From: Texcoconibacillus texcoconensis
GTDB taxonomy: Bacteria > Bacillota > Bacilli > Bacillales > Salisediminibacteriaceae
NCBI RefSeq assembly: GCF_014202575.1
Contig: NZ_JACHHB010000001.1
Span: forward strand, 310,001-374,000
Reading direction: 5' to 3'
DNA: 64,000 nt
Of the stretch, positions 36,807-44,311 are shown one piece after another. Made by a program: the position numbers and the translations under genes. Positions within the stretch are counted from its first letter, which is position 1, and each line of letters begins with the position of its first letter. Below the pieces are notes generated by a model. It made no database searches. It saw nothing but the letters and a program-made list of their open reading frames with translations, and was not told the origin of the DNA.

Positions 36807-36911
36807 AGGCGGACGCTTTCCCGAGGGCTTGTCTTCAGCTAAATTCAGCTCCACAAACCGTCGCTGAATTGGATCTTCAGACTGCGCTCTATCCTCAGGG
36901 AGTCGCCGCCT
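36807..36911. repeat. Dispersed-type palindromic repeat in the 345-bp gap before ylbF
   Basis: Arms AGGCGGACGCTTTCCCGAGG (36807-36826) and CCTCAGGGAGTCGCCGCCT (36893-36911) are imperfect complements. Inside is a perfect stem AATTCAGC/GCTGAATT (36842-36849, 36863-36870). The flanks (CACTGC before, TTCGTTTCAATCA after) recall, from memory, a repeat found between genes in many Bacillaceae genomes. The rest of the gap 36663-37007 holds nothing else that I can identify. Confidence 0.6.
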
Positions 36912-37007
36912 TTCGTTTCAATCACTCGTTTCCAAAACAGACGTTCACCCTCGTGATAACTGATTACATTCATGATATTTGTTAAAACCCTTCATTATGA
37001 AAGTGGT

Positions 37008-38642
37008 TCAATCAAATGACGATCCGTCCAACAAACCCTCTGCAGGTTCATATGGATTCACGAGAGATAATTTTTCGATGTCGCAAAAAAGAACCTTTTC
37101 TTGTTTATGATTTTGAAAATAAGGTGGATATGCACGCCTTTCAACAGTCACAACATCCATAATATGAACTTGACCATGCATTTGTACCCGTATAGGCAAA
37201 CGCCAAGACCTGGCTTGCTTTAATAACTTTCCAAGCATCCCCTCTTCATAAGGTAATAAATGGAACCATTGTAAAGGAAGGCGTTTTACATCTTCACGTT
37301 CAGGAAATATCGGAAATGTCACGGTGACTACTTCATCATGCTCATTATCATCTCCGTGATACGCTTCTGTCTCTTGGCCATCTTCCAAGTTGTACCCTAC
37401 CTTTTTCAATTGTTTTTCAAACTGTGGTTGGTATACTGTTCGTACAAACACTTTGTTATCGACTTGAATCACCTGTTCACGATCTTCACACTGATTTATA
37501 ACGAGCTCGGCTTGGCCTTGATCTCGAAATTGATAATTTAACCAAGTATCCGGATCTTTTTTTACTGAATGAGAAGAATGCAACCACCGGCGCCAAGTCA
37601 TCACCGTTTTGTCTCTATCGATCATGTAAGGTTCTAACGTTTTGACAAGTCCGTCAAAATGAGGGAAAAGTGGCTTTTCATTTTGAAACCTTTCCGCTTC
37701 AAATTCGACTGTCCAATAAACGTCCAAATCAACAACCTCTCCCCAACATAAAACTGAAAACAGTTTTTCTAAAGGCATGAACGGTTGAATTAAAAATTTT
37801 GTAAAATCAATTTCTAGAATATTCTCTTGATATAAAAGTGAATGAAATGACGTTAACCACCTTTCTTCTTCATCTAACACCCATACACCTAAGTCAATAA
37901 GCGTTTTGAATTTGTTTTCCCATGAAGAACACCCTTTAACCAGATTAAGCATTTCCTCATAAGACACTGCCCTTCCTTGTTGCATGACAAGTAAACGTTC
38001 AAGCAATTCATTTGAACGCAGCGCTTCATCCGTCGATAAATAATTCAACTGTACTTGATAAAACCATTCGTCAAAACGACTTCGTAACAACCATGCCCAA
38101 CGAACCTGCTTTTGGTAAGAAGATAAATCCTCGTCACCAGCTGCAAAAAAAGGTTCCGCCGTATGTTTCACCGCCTTGATAAAACGAGTCCATTCCTGTT
38201 CAATGACAGGAGGCGTCACAAGCTTTCTACGCTCTTCGATAAGAAAAGGTTGAAGCCCATAACAAACAGGCTCTAAAATGGATATATTTTGCGCACACAC
38301 TGTTTGGTAACTAGGCGCAATAAGTGAAGAACAAAGAAAAGAAAAAACCGGATCAGGTATCGTTAACGCAGGCTCATTTTTCCGCCACCTAACCGAAACA
38401 ACGATCTTTTTCTCTTGCAACTTTTCAAAAAATCGCATCTTTTCTAACTTCGTTCCCCTCGAAACATCCGCAACAGCTTGAATCCATTCCTTGTAGCCAC
38501 GACCATTTTTCAAAAGTAAAGCACGTAACAAATCACGCTCTTCATCAGTTAGCGCCTCGACCCATTCGCGCACCTCATCAACACGAACATAAGGATGCAC
38601 AGCTTGCTCCACACCTTCTCGCGTCTTTTCAATCCACCTCAT
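37008..38642 (-). CDS. Unknown protein coupled to the XPB-type helicase
   Basis: 544-aa protein not recognised by name. The N terminus (~10-90) looks like winged-helix/HTH repeats (LTDEERDLLRALLLKNGRGY, then a short basic wing SVRWRKNEPALTIPDPV); a second similar stretch lies near 210-260. The middle is helical and Trp-rich. The C terminus (LLKQARSWRLPIRVQMHGQV ... KVLFCDIEKLSLVNP) has the look of a small beta barrel like WYL domains; this is inference. No signal peptide or helix spanning the membrane. The ATG at 38642 has AGGGTGG 5 nt upstream and overlaps the helicase stop by 4 nt (ATGA), so it is almost certainly a dedicated partner. Actinobacterial XPB genes also have a neighbouring helicase-associated protein. 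Confidence 0.8.
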   Translation of the reverse strand: MRWIEKTREGVEQAVHPYVRVDEVREWVEALTDEERDLLRALLLKNGRGYKEWIQAVADVSRGTKLEKMRFFEKLQEKKIVVSVRWRKNEPALTIPDPVFSFLCSSLIAPSYQTVCAQNISILEPVCYGLQPFLIEERRKLVTPPVIEQEWTRFIKAVKHTAEPFFAAGDEDLSSYQKQVRWAWLLRSRFDEWFYQVQLNYLSTDEALRSNELLERLLVMQQGRAVSYEEMLNLVKGCSSWENKFKTLIDLGVWVLDEEERWLTSFHSLLYQENILEIDFTKFLIQPFMPLEKLFSVLCWGEVVDLDVYWTVEFEAERFQNEKPLFPHFDGLVKTLEPYMIDRDKTVMTWRRWLHSSHSVKKDPDTWLNYQFRDQGQAELVINQCEDREQVIQVDNKVFVRTVYQPQFEKQLKKVGYNLEDGQETEAYHGDDNEHDEVVTVTFPIFPEREDVKRLPLQWFHLLPYEEGMLGKLLKQARSWRLPIRVQMHGQVHIMDVVTVERRAYPPYFQNHKQEKVLFCDIEKLSLVNPYEPAEGLLDGSSFD

Positions 38643-40282
38643 TGAGACCACCCTAACCATTCATAGGTATATCCTTGCTCTTCCATAAACCGTTGACGCT
38701 TCACAGCTGCCATTTCCTCTTCCGTCCCCTCTGTCACAATTGAATAAAAATAAGCAGGATGATCATCCTTCTTTTTCCGCAAAATACGGCCAATTCTTTG
38801 CGCTTCCTCTTGCCTTGAACCATAATGACCCGACAACTGAATCGCAACCTCAGCATCCGGAAGGTCAACAGCCACATTTGCTACCTTACTCACGATCAGC
38901 GTACTCACTTTGCGCCCCCGAAAATCTTCATAATACTTCTCACGCTCAACAATAGGAACTTGTCCTGTAATCAAAGGCGCATCCACTTGTTCCGCAGCAT
39001 AACGCAATTGTTCAAGATAATGACCAATCACAAGAACTTGATCACCCTCATGAACCCTTAAAAGAGACTTGAGAAGTTCTATTTTTTTAGGATTGACACT
39101 TGCCATTTTGAACCGTTCTTGTTTATTTGCTTCGACGTACCGTCTTCTCGTTTGATACCCAAATTGAACCGTATAAGTATAACAATTCGGATTCGCTAAC
39201 CACCCTTGCTGCTGTAAATTGCGTAACGGCTGATCATCACGTTTCGGGCCGAGCAAGGCATATAGATCACGTTCTTTTCCATCTTCTCTGACAAACGTAG
39301 CCGTCAACCCTAACCGTTTTTTCCCTTGTAAATCTGCCGTTGCTCGAAAAAGAGGCGCAGGCAACATATGCACTTCATCATAGATTAAAAAGCCCCAATC
39401 CCGCTCTTGAAACAGTGGTAGGTGAACCCACTGCTTTTCTTCCTGCGAACGATACGTCATCATTTGATACGTTGTAATCGTGATTGGGGCAACTCGTTTA
39501 TTGTTACGACTATAGCAAGAAATGTCCTCTTCCTTGAGCGTCGTTTTCGCCAGTAACTCCCTTTCCCACTGCTTCATGGACGTTTCATTTGGCGTCAAGA
39601 TTAACGTTTCTTCTTGAATATGTGCAATAAGGGCAATAGCGACAATCGTTTTTCCCGCACCACATGGTAAAACGATAATCCCATTTTGATGGTCACGTTC
39701 ATTCCCCTTCACGTAACGTTGGACTGATTCTTCTTGATAAGGACGAAGCCGGACATGCGAGTGCAACGAAACCGATAACGGTTGTCCCGTTTGTCGCCAG
39801 TAATGATCTGTGACAGGATATCCGTGGTGTGCTAAGCTACGCTTAATGTCGAATCGATGGTCGGGATCTATTTGATATACCTTTACACCACGCTCTTTGT
39901 CAATAGAAGAAAGCGTCAAGAAGTCCAATGAACGAGGAAGATGTGCTAGTCTCGATACAAGCACACATTGACCATTTCGTTTTTCAATCGTAACCTTGCC
40001 GACATGATCCATCGTCTCCTTTACCCATTTTTGCAAGGGAGTTGGAATCTTTTTTCTAGACATTGATTCTAAAAACCATTGGAGGCTTGTAAACGTCCAC
40101 CCTTGGTGAACTGCACTCCATAGTGAAGATGTTGTTATTTGATAAATATCAACACTTTGTGTTGTTTGTTGCCATTGTGATACTTGTGTTAAGGAACGTA
40201 AAATTTCTTCACGTTGGTCGATTTCGTAAGGAACATATATTTTGCCATCGTACAAAATAATAAGGTCTCTCTGTCTCGCCAC
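38639..40282 (-). CDS. XPB/Ssl2-type superfamily 2 DNA helicase
   Basis: 547-aa DNA helicase/translocase resembling the bacterial and archaeal XPB repair helicases. An N-terminal damage-recognition-like region (~1-175) precedes helicase domain 1: RPYQEESVQRYV, Walker A VLPCGAGKT (~204-212), DEVH box (~302-305) and LTAT. Directly after is VREDG, the RED motif typical of XPB. Helicase domain 2 ends with QRIGRILRKK (motif VI). Start: GTG at 40282, 6 nt after GGGGGAG, is preferred to an in-frame ATG whose own bases form the ribosome binding site. It lies between ylbF and ylbE, where B. subtilis has no such gene. Confidence 0.9.
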   Translation of the reverse strand: MARQRDLIILYDGKIYVPYEIDQREEILRSLTQVSQWQQTTQSVDIYQITTSSLWSAVHQGWTFTSLQWFLESMSRKKIPTPLQKWVKETMDHVGKVTIEKRNGQCVLVSRLAHLPRSLDFLTLSSIDKERGVKVYQIDPDHRFDIKRSLAHHGYPVTDHYWRQTGQPLSVSLHSHVRLRPYQEESVQRYVKGNERDHQNGIIVLPCGAGKTIVAIALIAHIQEETLILTPNETSMKQWERELLAKTTLKEEDISCYSRNNKRVAPITITTYQMMTYRSQEEKQWVHLPLFQERDWGFLIYDEVHMLPAPLFRATADLQGKKRLGLTATFVREDGKERDLYALLGPKRDDQPLRNLQQQGWLANPNCYTYTVQFGYQTRRRYVEANKQERFKMASVNPKKIELLKSLLRVHEGDQVLVIGHYLEQLRYAAEQVDAPLITGQVPIVEREKYYEDFRGRKVSTLIVSKVANVAVDLPDAEVAIQLSGHYGSRQEEAQRIGRILRKKKDDHPAYFYSIVTEGTEEEMAAVKRQRFMEEQGYTYEWLGWSQ

Positions 40283-40299
40283 ATCCATCTCCCCCATAT

Positions 40300-40656
40300 T
40301 TAAATATCGATACTAAATGACCGTTCTTCTCCCGTCTCTCGGTCGATAAGCATGATCGTATGTACAGTCGGGGAGAGATTGCTTAATTGAAAACTCGATG
40401 AATGAAAGGTGTCAACAAAATCACCATCAACGTAAACATTTATTTTTTTTGAAACAGTCTCCTCTTTATGACCAGGTTTTTTAAACTGCCTCGTTTCAGG
40501 TGTCCATTCAATTGCGAGGTGCCCGTCTCCATGCTCATATATTACAGTGACGTCCTTTTCATCTATAAGGATTTTCTCGGACTCACTTGTATCTGTTGCC
40601 ACAACAAACAACAATAACAAAACAACCATCGGTAAAAAACATTTCTTAAGTGACAC
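40300..40656 (-). CDS. Small secreted or membrane-anchored protein of unknown function
   Basis: 118-aa protein with a short basic N terminus (MSLKKC) and a hydrophobic core (FLPMVVLLLLFVVATD), consistent with a Sec signal peptide or anchor; no lipobox. The mature part is predicted beta-rich (VTVIYEHGDGHLAIEW, INVYVDGDFVDTF, HTIMLIDRETGEERSFSI), like a single immunoglobulin- or fibronectin-like domain. Start is GTG with AAGGTGATG upstream. It lies just 17 nt before the helicase gene start, so it appears to be the first gene of that transcript. No homologue recognised. Confidence 0.65.
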   Translation of the reverse strand: MSLKKCFLPMVVLLLLFVVATDTSESEKILIDEKDVTVIYEHGDGHLAIEWTPETRQFKKPGHKEETVSKKINVYVDGDFVDTFHSSSFQLSNLSPTVHTIMLIDRETGEERSFSIDI

Positions 40657-40730
40657 TTTTCACATCACCTTCTTTATCCAACTTGTTAATTCTACTTTCA
40701 CCGATTCAAAGCTTTGTTATACGTCAAAAG

Positions 40731-40788
40731 AAAAACGAGACTGACGACGAACGGTTGATTAGAAATCACAACCGTTCGTTTATCAGTC
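40731..40788 (-). terminator. Terminator after ylbE
   Basis: On the minus strand a long stem, GACTGA then ACGAACGGTTG paired with CAACCGTTCGT then TCAGTC, is followed by TCGTTTTT. It includes the end of ylbE and separates the ylbED unit from the helicase module, which must have its own promoter. Confidence 0.85.
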
Positions 40789-41022
40789 TGCGCTTCCCAT
40801 ATGTCGAACCATCTCCATCATCATCGCTGCAGAATCGATTTGTTGTTGCAATCGATCGATGCGTTGCGAAAACGTCTTGCCATAAAAACGCCGCGCTTCC
40901 ATCGTCATTTCTTGCAAACGATCTGGATCTCGCGACAACCGACGATACCAAAATGGATGCTGTCGGATAAACCTTCGTAAATCCGGGTGTTGTTGTAGGT
41001 AAATCACCACTTCTTGACGCAT
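40783..41022 (-). CDS. ylbE: YlbE family protein
   Basis: 79-aa small protein of unknown function. The family pattern is clear: YLQQHPDLRRFIRQHPFWYR followed by RRLSRDPDRLQEMTMEARRF and a helical, Met-rich tail. Strongly basic. ATG with AAAGGTG upstream. It follows ylbD by 26 nt as in B. subtilis. Confidence 0.88.
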   Translation of the reverse strand: MRQEVVIYLQQHPDLRRFIRQHPFWYRRLSRDPDRLQEMTMEARRFYGKTFSQRIDRLQQQIDSAAMMMEMVRHMGSAD

Positions 41023-41048
41023 GATTAAATCACACCTTTAAATACCGA

Positions 41049-41528
41049 TTAATCCCTTTGAAATGAAAAAGGTGACTGGGACTGAGAAGAGGAATTTGTG
41101 TTTGTTGTATTAGACTGCGATGAAGATGAGGAGGAACCTTGACGGAATTGGTCGACGATTCCTTGGATAGATGTAACAATCCCCCCTATTTGCTCTAAGT
41201 GGCTTTGAACATCATTAAGGTTTATATTTTTCATCATCCCTAATAAATCTTGCAAGTCTTGTTTATTTTTTTCGTCGTCACTATCGTCTTTATCCTCTTC
41301 ACCTTCTTCATCCTCTTCATTTTCTTCTTGATCAACACCATCGTCATTTTGTGGCTGTTCGTTGCGTTTATATTTTTCCCATATCGGATCGTTATCACCT
41401 AAGATCATCCACTCTTCATAAAGGTCTTGTAGCGTTTTGTCACCGTTTTTCACATCTTGGAGGACATTAGGGTGGTTTTTCACAAATTCTTTAAACTTAC
41501 GCACTGACGGATGCAACGATTTGCCCAT
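41049..41528 (-). CDS. ylbD: YlbD family spore coat-like protein
   Basis: 159-aa protein related to B. subtilis YlbD, annotated as a putative coat protein. The conserved N terminus is LHPSVRKFKEFVKNHPNVLQ and LYEEWMILGDNDPIWEKY; the C-terminal helix is MKNINLNDVQSHLEQIGGIV. Between them is a strongly acidic tract (from about residue 60 to 95, mostly Glu and Asp) and the tail is Ser/Gln/Asn-rich, making it longer than the B. subtilis protein. ATG at 41528 has GGAGGTG 5 nt upstream. Confidence 0.85.
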   Translation of the reverse strand: MGKSLHPSVRKFKEFVKNHPNVLQDVKNGDKTLQDLYEEWMILGDNDPIWEKYKRNEQPQNDDGVDQEENEEDEEGEEDKDDSDDEKNKQDLQDLLGMMKNINLNDVQSHLEQIGGIVTSIQGIVDQFRQGSSSSSSQSNTTNTNSSSQSQSPFSFQRD

Positions 41529-41595
41529 AGGCACACCTCCGTGTTCCTTCATTCATTACAGCCTACGTCAATGCCTACGTTTATGTGCGCCTATT

Positions 41596-42717
41596 TCACC
41601 AAGGCATAATGAAATTTTGCGTATAATGCTGCTTGTAAGCACCTACCCCTAAATGGGTAAACTCATCGTGAAGTAAATTTACACGATGTCCTTCACTGTT
41701 TAGCCACCCATTTACTGCAGCAGCGCCATCGACGTATTGAGCAGCGATATTTTCAGCCGCCATTTCGTAACCAACTTCTTCGTTTGCAAGTCGGTCTTGT
41801 AATTCCCCACGACCAGGAGAAGTGTGAGAGAAATAATTATTGGCTTCCATATCTTGACTATGTTTCATGGCTACCGTAGCTGTATCATCATGCCACTCTA
41901 ACCCTTCAAGACCATATTGATGACGTAATGCATTTGTGAAATGAAAGATTTGTTTTTCTGCACCACGATTAATCTCTTCCCATTCTTGCTCACTAATTGG
42001 TTCTGGTTCTAATAACTCGCCACGATAAATGATCGCATAAGGACGTTGTTTAATTAACATCTCACTCGTCAAGTAACGAACGCTCGAAAGCGTTTGTTCG
42101 TGGGCATCAAAATGAAGTTGTAACCAAACATCATCATGTTGAATAAGTGGGTGTACTCGTTGTTCCTCTTCAGTCAATTCAAATTTATAAGTCGCATATT
42201 CATCTTCCAATTGTACTTCTCTTGAAAAATTCATTTCACCATTAATATCTTCATACGAAGTACCTACTGTGAAAGGCTCCATTTTTTCTTGATCCTCCCC
42301 TGTCGCTAACAGGGTGACCACTCTTCCATTATCATTAATCCCTATTTGCCGATAAGCTTGTTTATCAGGATATACCCACCAATCATACCCATAAGCTGAT
42401 GGATCCTTCCTTTCGGGTTCACCAAATTCATCAATAACTTCTTGTTCTGAAGAACCAACCCATTCATGCATCATCCGACTACCTTCGTTGTCATCACTAT
42501 CTTCATTATGTACACCGCTGTCACCATCTGTTTGTTCATTTAATGCTGTTTCATGATCTTCAATTTGTTCTCGTTCCTCAAAGGAAACAAGTTCATTTTT
42601 TGATCCGCCTTCCCCTTCCCCATTAGAGTTAGAGAATTTTTCAATAAAAAGGACCCCTACAATTAAAAATACTGTTACCATACCACCGAAAGCTAGTGCC
42701 AAATTAAACTTTCTCAT
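41596..42717 (-). CDS. ylbC: CAP (SCP/PR1) domain protein YlbC
   Basis: 373-aa exported protein. N-terminal membrane helix (LALAFGGMVTVFLIVGVLFI) acts as signal or anchor, followed by an acidic low-complexity linker (~30-80) and a CAP-associated N domain (WVGSSEQEVIDEFGEPERKD and following). The C-terminal CAP domain has LRHQYGLEGLEWHDDTATVA, DMEANNYFSHTSPGRG, AENIAAQY and LNSEGHRVNLLHDEF. The family is extracellular; molecular activity of the bacterial forms is unclear. Stands alone between ylbD and ylbB. Confidence 0.9.
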   Translation of the reverse strand: MRKFNLALAFGGMVTVFLIVGVLFIEKFSNSNGEGEGGSKNELVSFEEREQIEDHETALNEQTDGDSGVHNEDSDDNEGSRMMHEWVGSSEQEVIDEFGEPERKDPSAYGYDWWVYPDKQAYRQIGINDNGRVVTLLATGEDQEKMEPFTVGTSYEDINGEMNFSREVQLEDEYATYKFELTEEEQRVHPLIQHDDVWLQLHFDAHEQTLSSVRYLTSEMLIKQRPYAIIYRGELLEPEPISEQEWEEINRGAEKQIFHFTNALRHQYGLEGLEWHDDTATVAMKHSQDMEANNYFSHTSPGRGELQDRLANEEVGYEMAAENIAAQYVDGAAAVNGWLNSEGHRVNLLHDEFTHLGVGAYKQHYTQNFIMPW

Positions 42718-42828
42718 TTTCCCTCTCCTTCAATCATCCTTATATTTTGTTTTCTTCACTTCCCTCTGTCATCCCTTCCATTTAGAAAGTTTTTAACATC
42801 TATATGCGAAAGGTGTTCTATTAACAAC

Positions 42829-42862
42829 AAAAAAACGAGGTCGGAAATCATCATCCGACCTC
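42829..42862 (-). terminator. Terminator after ylbB
   Basis: On the minus strand GAGGTCGG/CCGACCTC with a 10-nt loop is followed by a GT7 run. It lies 33 nt after the ylbB stop. Confidence 0.85.
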
Positions 42863-42894
42863 ACTTACACTCATTTATTTTCTTTTATCTAAAA

Positions 42895-43326
42895 TTAGTG
42901 ATGCGCTTCAGGACGCTCTGAAATTTCAGATAAAGCAAAACTTGCTTCATCTGTTGTTGTTTGTTGGACCGCTAAGTCACCTAGTGCAACGATGCCTACG
43001 AGCTTATTGTTTTGTTCAACGATTGGTAAACGACGAATTTGCTTTTCAGCCATCATTTTCGCTGCTTCATCGATCGTCTGATCAGGCTCCCCAGTCAATA
43101 AATGCTCACTCATAACCTCTTTAACTGATGTAGACCCGGGTTTTTTTTCAGCAACACCACGAACGACAATATCCCGATCTGTTAGCATACCTAATAAACG
43201 GTCTTCCTCACAGATTGGAATTGCACCTACTTCTAGATCCTTCATTTTCACTGCGACTTCATACACATTATCCTCTGGTTTACACGTTTCCACATTCGTT
43301 GTCATGACGTCTTTTAAATGACTCAA
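42895..43326 (-). CDS. ylbB: CBS domain pair protein YlbB
   Basis: 143-aa cytoplasmic protein made of two CBS motifs: DVMTTNVETCKPEDNVYEVA to LLGMLTDRDIVVRGVAE, and VKEVMSEHLLTGEPDQTIDE to KLVGIVALGDLAVQ. CBS pairs usually sense adenosine nucleotides; the partner here is unknown. Start is TTG with GGAGG 9 nt upstream. Monocistronic. Confidence 0.9.
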   Translation of the reverse strand: MSHLKDVMTTNVETCKPEDNVYEVAVKMKDLEVGAIPICEEDRLLGMLTDRDIVVRGVAEKKPGSTSVKEVMSEHLLTGEPDQTIDEAAKMMAEKQIRRLPIVEQNNKLVGIVALGDLAVQQTTTDEASFALSEISERPEAHH

Positions 43327-43423
43327 GATTCAATACCTCCTTTAGCTTATTCTTTTTTATGTTACCCAAATCTGTACATAGCATGCTAACTTTAATGATG
43401 GAAATCCGTTTGATTCACAGCAT

Positions 43424-43452
43424 TTGCAAATTAATAACATTCATACTATGAT
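43424..43452 (+). promoter_or_regulatory. Sigma-A promoter of ylbA
   Basis: TTGCAA (43424-43429), 17 nt, TATGAT (43447-43452), 42 nt before the ylbA start. Confidence 0.6.
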
Positions 43453-43493
43453 AAACTAGAAAAGTTTTGCGTAATGATAGAGGAGGGAATACG

Positions 43494-43868
43494 ATGAAGT
43501 TCGAAAACAGTCAAATCGCGGGATTGGAAGTAAACTTCGATGCTTTAGATGACATTTTATCCAAAGCTGGTTTTATTCATGCAGGTCAATGGGATTATGA
43601 ACGAGTCACATTTGATTACAAGCTAGAAGACCAAGTTCGTCAAGATATTTATTACTTCCGTATCCAAGCCTATGCTACAAAAGGGGAAACACCATCACCA
43701 TCGGCTACTGTTAAATTGTTAACGCCCGTTCTAGGTAAACATTATTACCCACATGGTGTCGAATATGATGAAGAATTCCCGAAAAAAATCGTTGATAAAT
43801 GCAGCAAAAAACTCGAATCGATTTCCGAGAAATTAAAACCTGTTGCTGAAACAAACATAAGCAATTAA
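43494..43868 (+). CDS. ylbA: YugN-like family protein (YlbA)
   Basis: 124-aa cytoplasmic protein of the YugN-like family, function unknown. Characteristic segments: LDDILSKAGFIHAGQWDYER, VTFDYKLEDQVRQDIYYFRI and LGKHYYPHGVEYDEEFPKKI. The ATG at 43494 has GAGGAGGG 6 nt upstream; nine upstream in-frame codons are rejected. It has its own promoter and terminator. Confidence 0.88.
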   Translation: MKFENSQIAGLEVNFDALDDILSKAGFIHAGQWDYERVTFDYKLEDQVRQDIYYFRIQAYATKGETPSPSATVKLLTPVLGKHYYPHGVEYDEEFPKKIVDKCSKKLESISEKLKPVAETNISN

Positions 43869-43887
43869 TCTATTCTATTTCATAGCC

Positions 43888-43920
43888 GCAACCCTGTCGT
43901 GAAGACAAGGGTTGCTTTTT
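43888..43920 (+). terminator. Terminator after ylbA
   Basis: GCAACCCT/AAGGGTTGC flank a short GTC/GAC inner stem and are followed by TTTTT, 19 nt after the ylbA stop. Confidence 0.8.
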
Positions 43921-43924
43921 CTCT

Positions 43925-44142
43925 CTAAAATGAATTTCGTAAACGAATGGCTTCTTTTTTGATCATGAGTGCTGAATTGTAATCTCGGTCAAGATTTAGT
44001 CCGACAAATAGATGGATAAATACGTTCTGATCATTTGATTACTTTTTCTGAACCACATTTCAAACAAGTTTTCATAGCGGGAAACCATTTATCAATTTTG
44101 ACAAGCTGTTTTCCTTGTGATTGTAGCAAGAAAGAAAATCTT
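43925..44142 (-). pseudogene. Decayed TnpB fragment (IS200/IS605 family)
   Basis: Translation of the minus strand gives FSFLLQSQGKQLVKIDKWFP then AMKTCLKCGSEKVIK and a stop, the zinc-ribbon start of a TnpB C terminus. After a frameshift the second half continues as VGLNLDRDYNSALMIKKEAI then RLRNSF and TAG at 43925, which includes the conserved DRD (RuvC III) motif. The second CxxC is lost or degraded (NVFIHLFVG in its place). The N-terminal ~300 residues and tnpA are missing; 44143-44215 shows no clear coding remnant. It sits in the 443-bp gap between ylbA and the YtvI-like gene. Confidence 0.75.
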
Positions 44143-44219
44143 CCCCTCCGAAATCCACCTCCCTCTTATTGTTGGCCACGTCGTTCACACGTTGAAGGAG
44201 AAGACTTCTTTTAGAAACA

Positions 44220-44238
44220 CGTTAAAAGATTTTTAACG
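44220..44238. repeat. Perfect short palindrome upstream of the YtvI-like gene
   Basis: CGTTAAAA/TTTTAACG with a 3-nt centre, about 30 bp before a TATAAT at 44269-44274. It could be an operator for the downstream gene; no matching -35 is seen. Confidence 0.35.
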
Positions 44239-44311
44239 AAATGACTACCATTCTTTTTTTTCACGACTTATAATGGTAATTGTGAACGTAACAGCTAGAA
44301 AGGGGTTACTC

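Noticed and set aside
40657-40730. LexA/SOS box before the helicase module
   Set aside because: I looked for CGAAC-n4-GTTCG in the leader. The CGAAC and GTTCG strings present belong to the ylbE terminator stem with the wrong spacing, so there is no support for SOS control.
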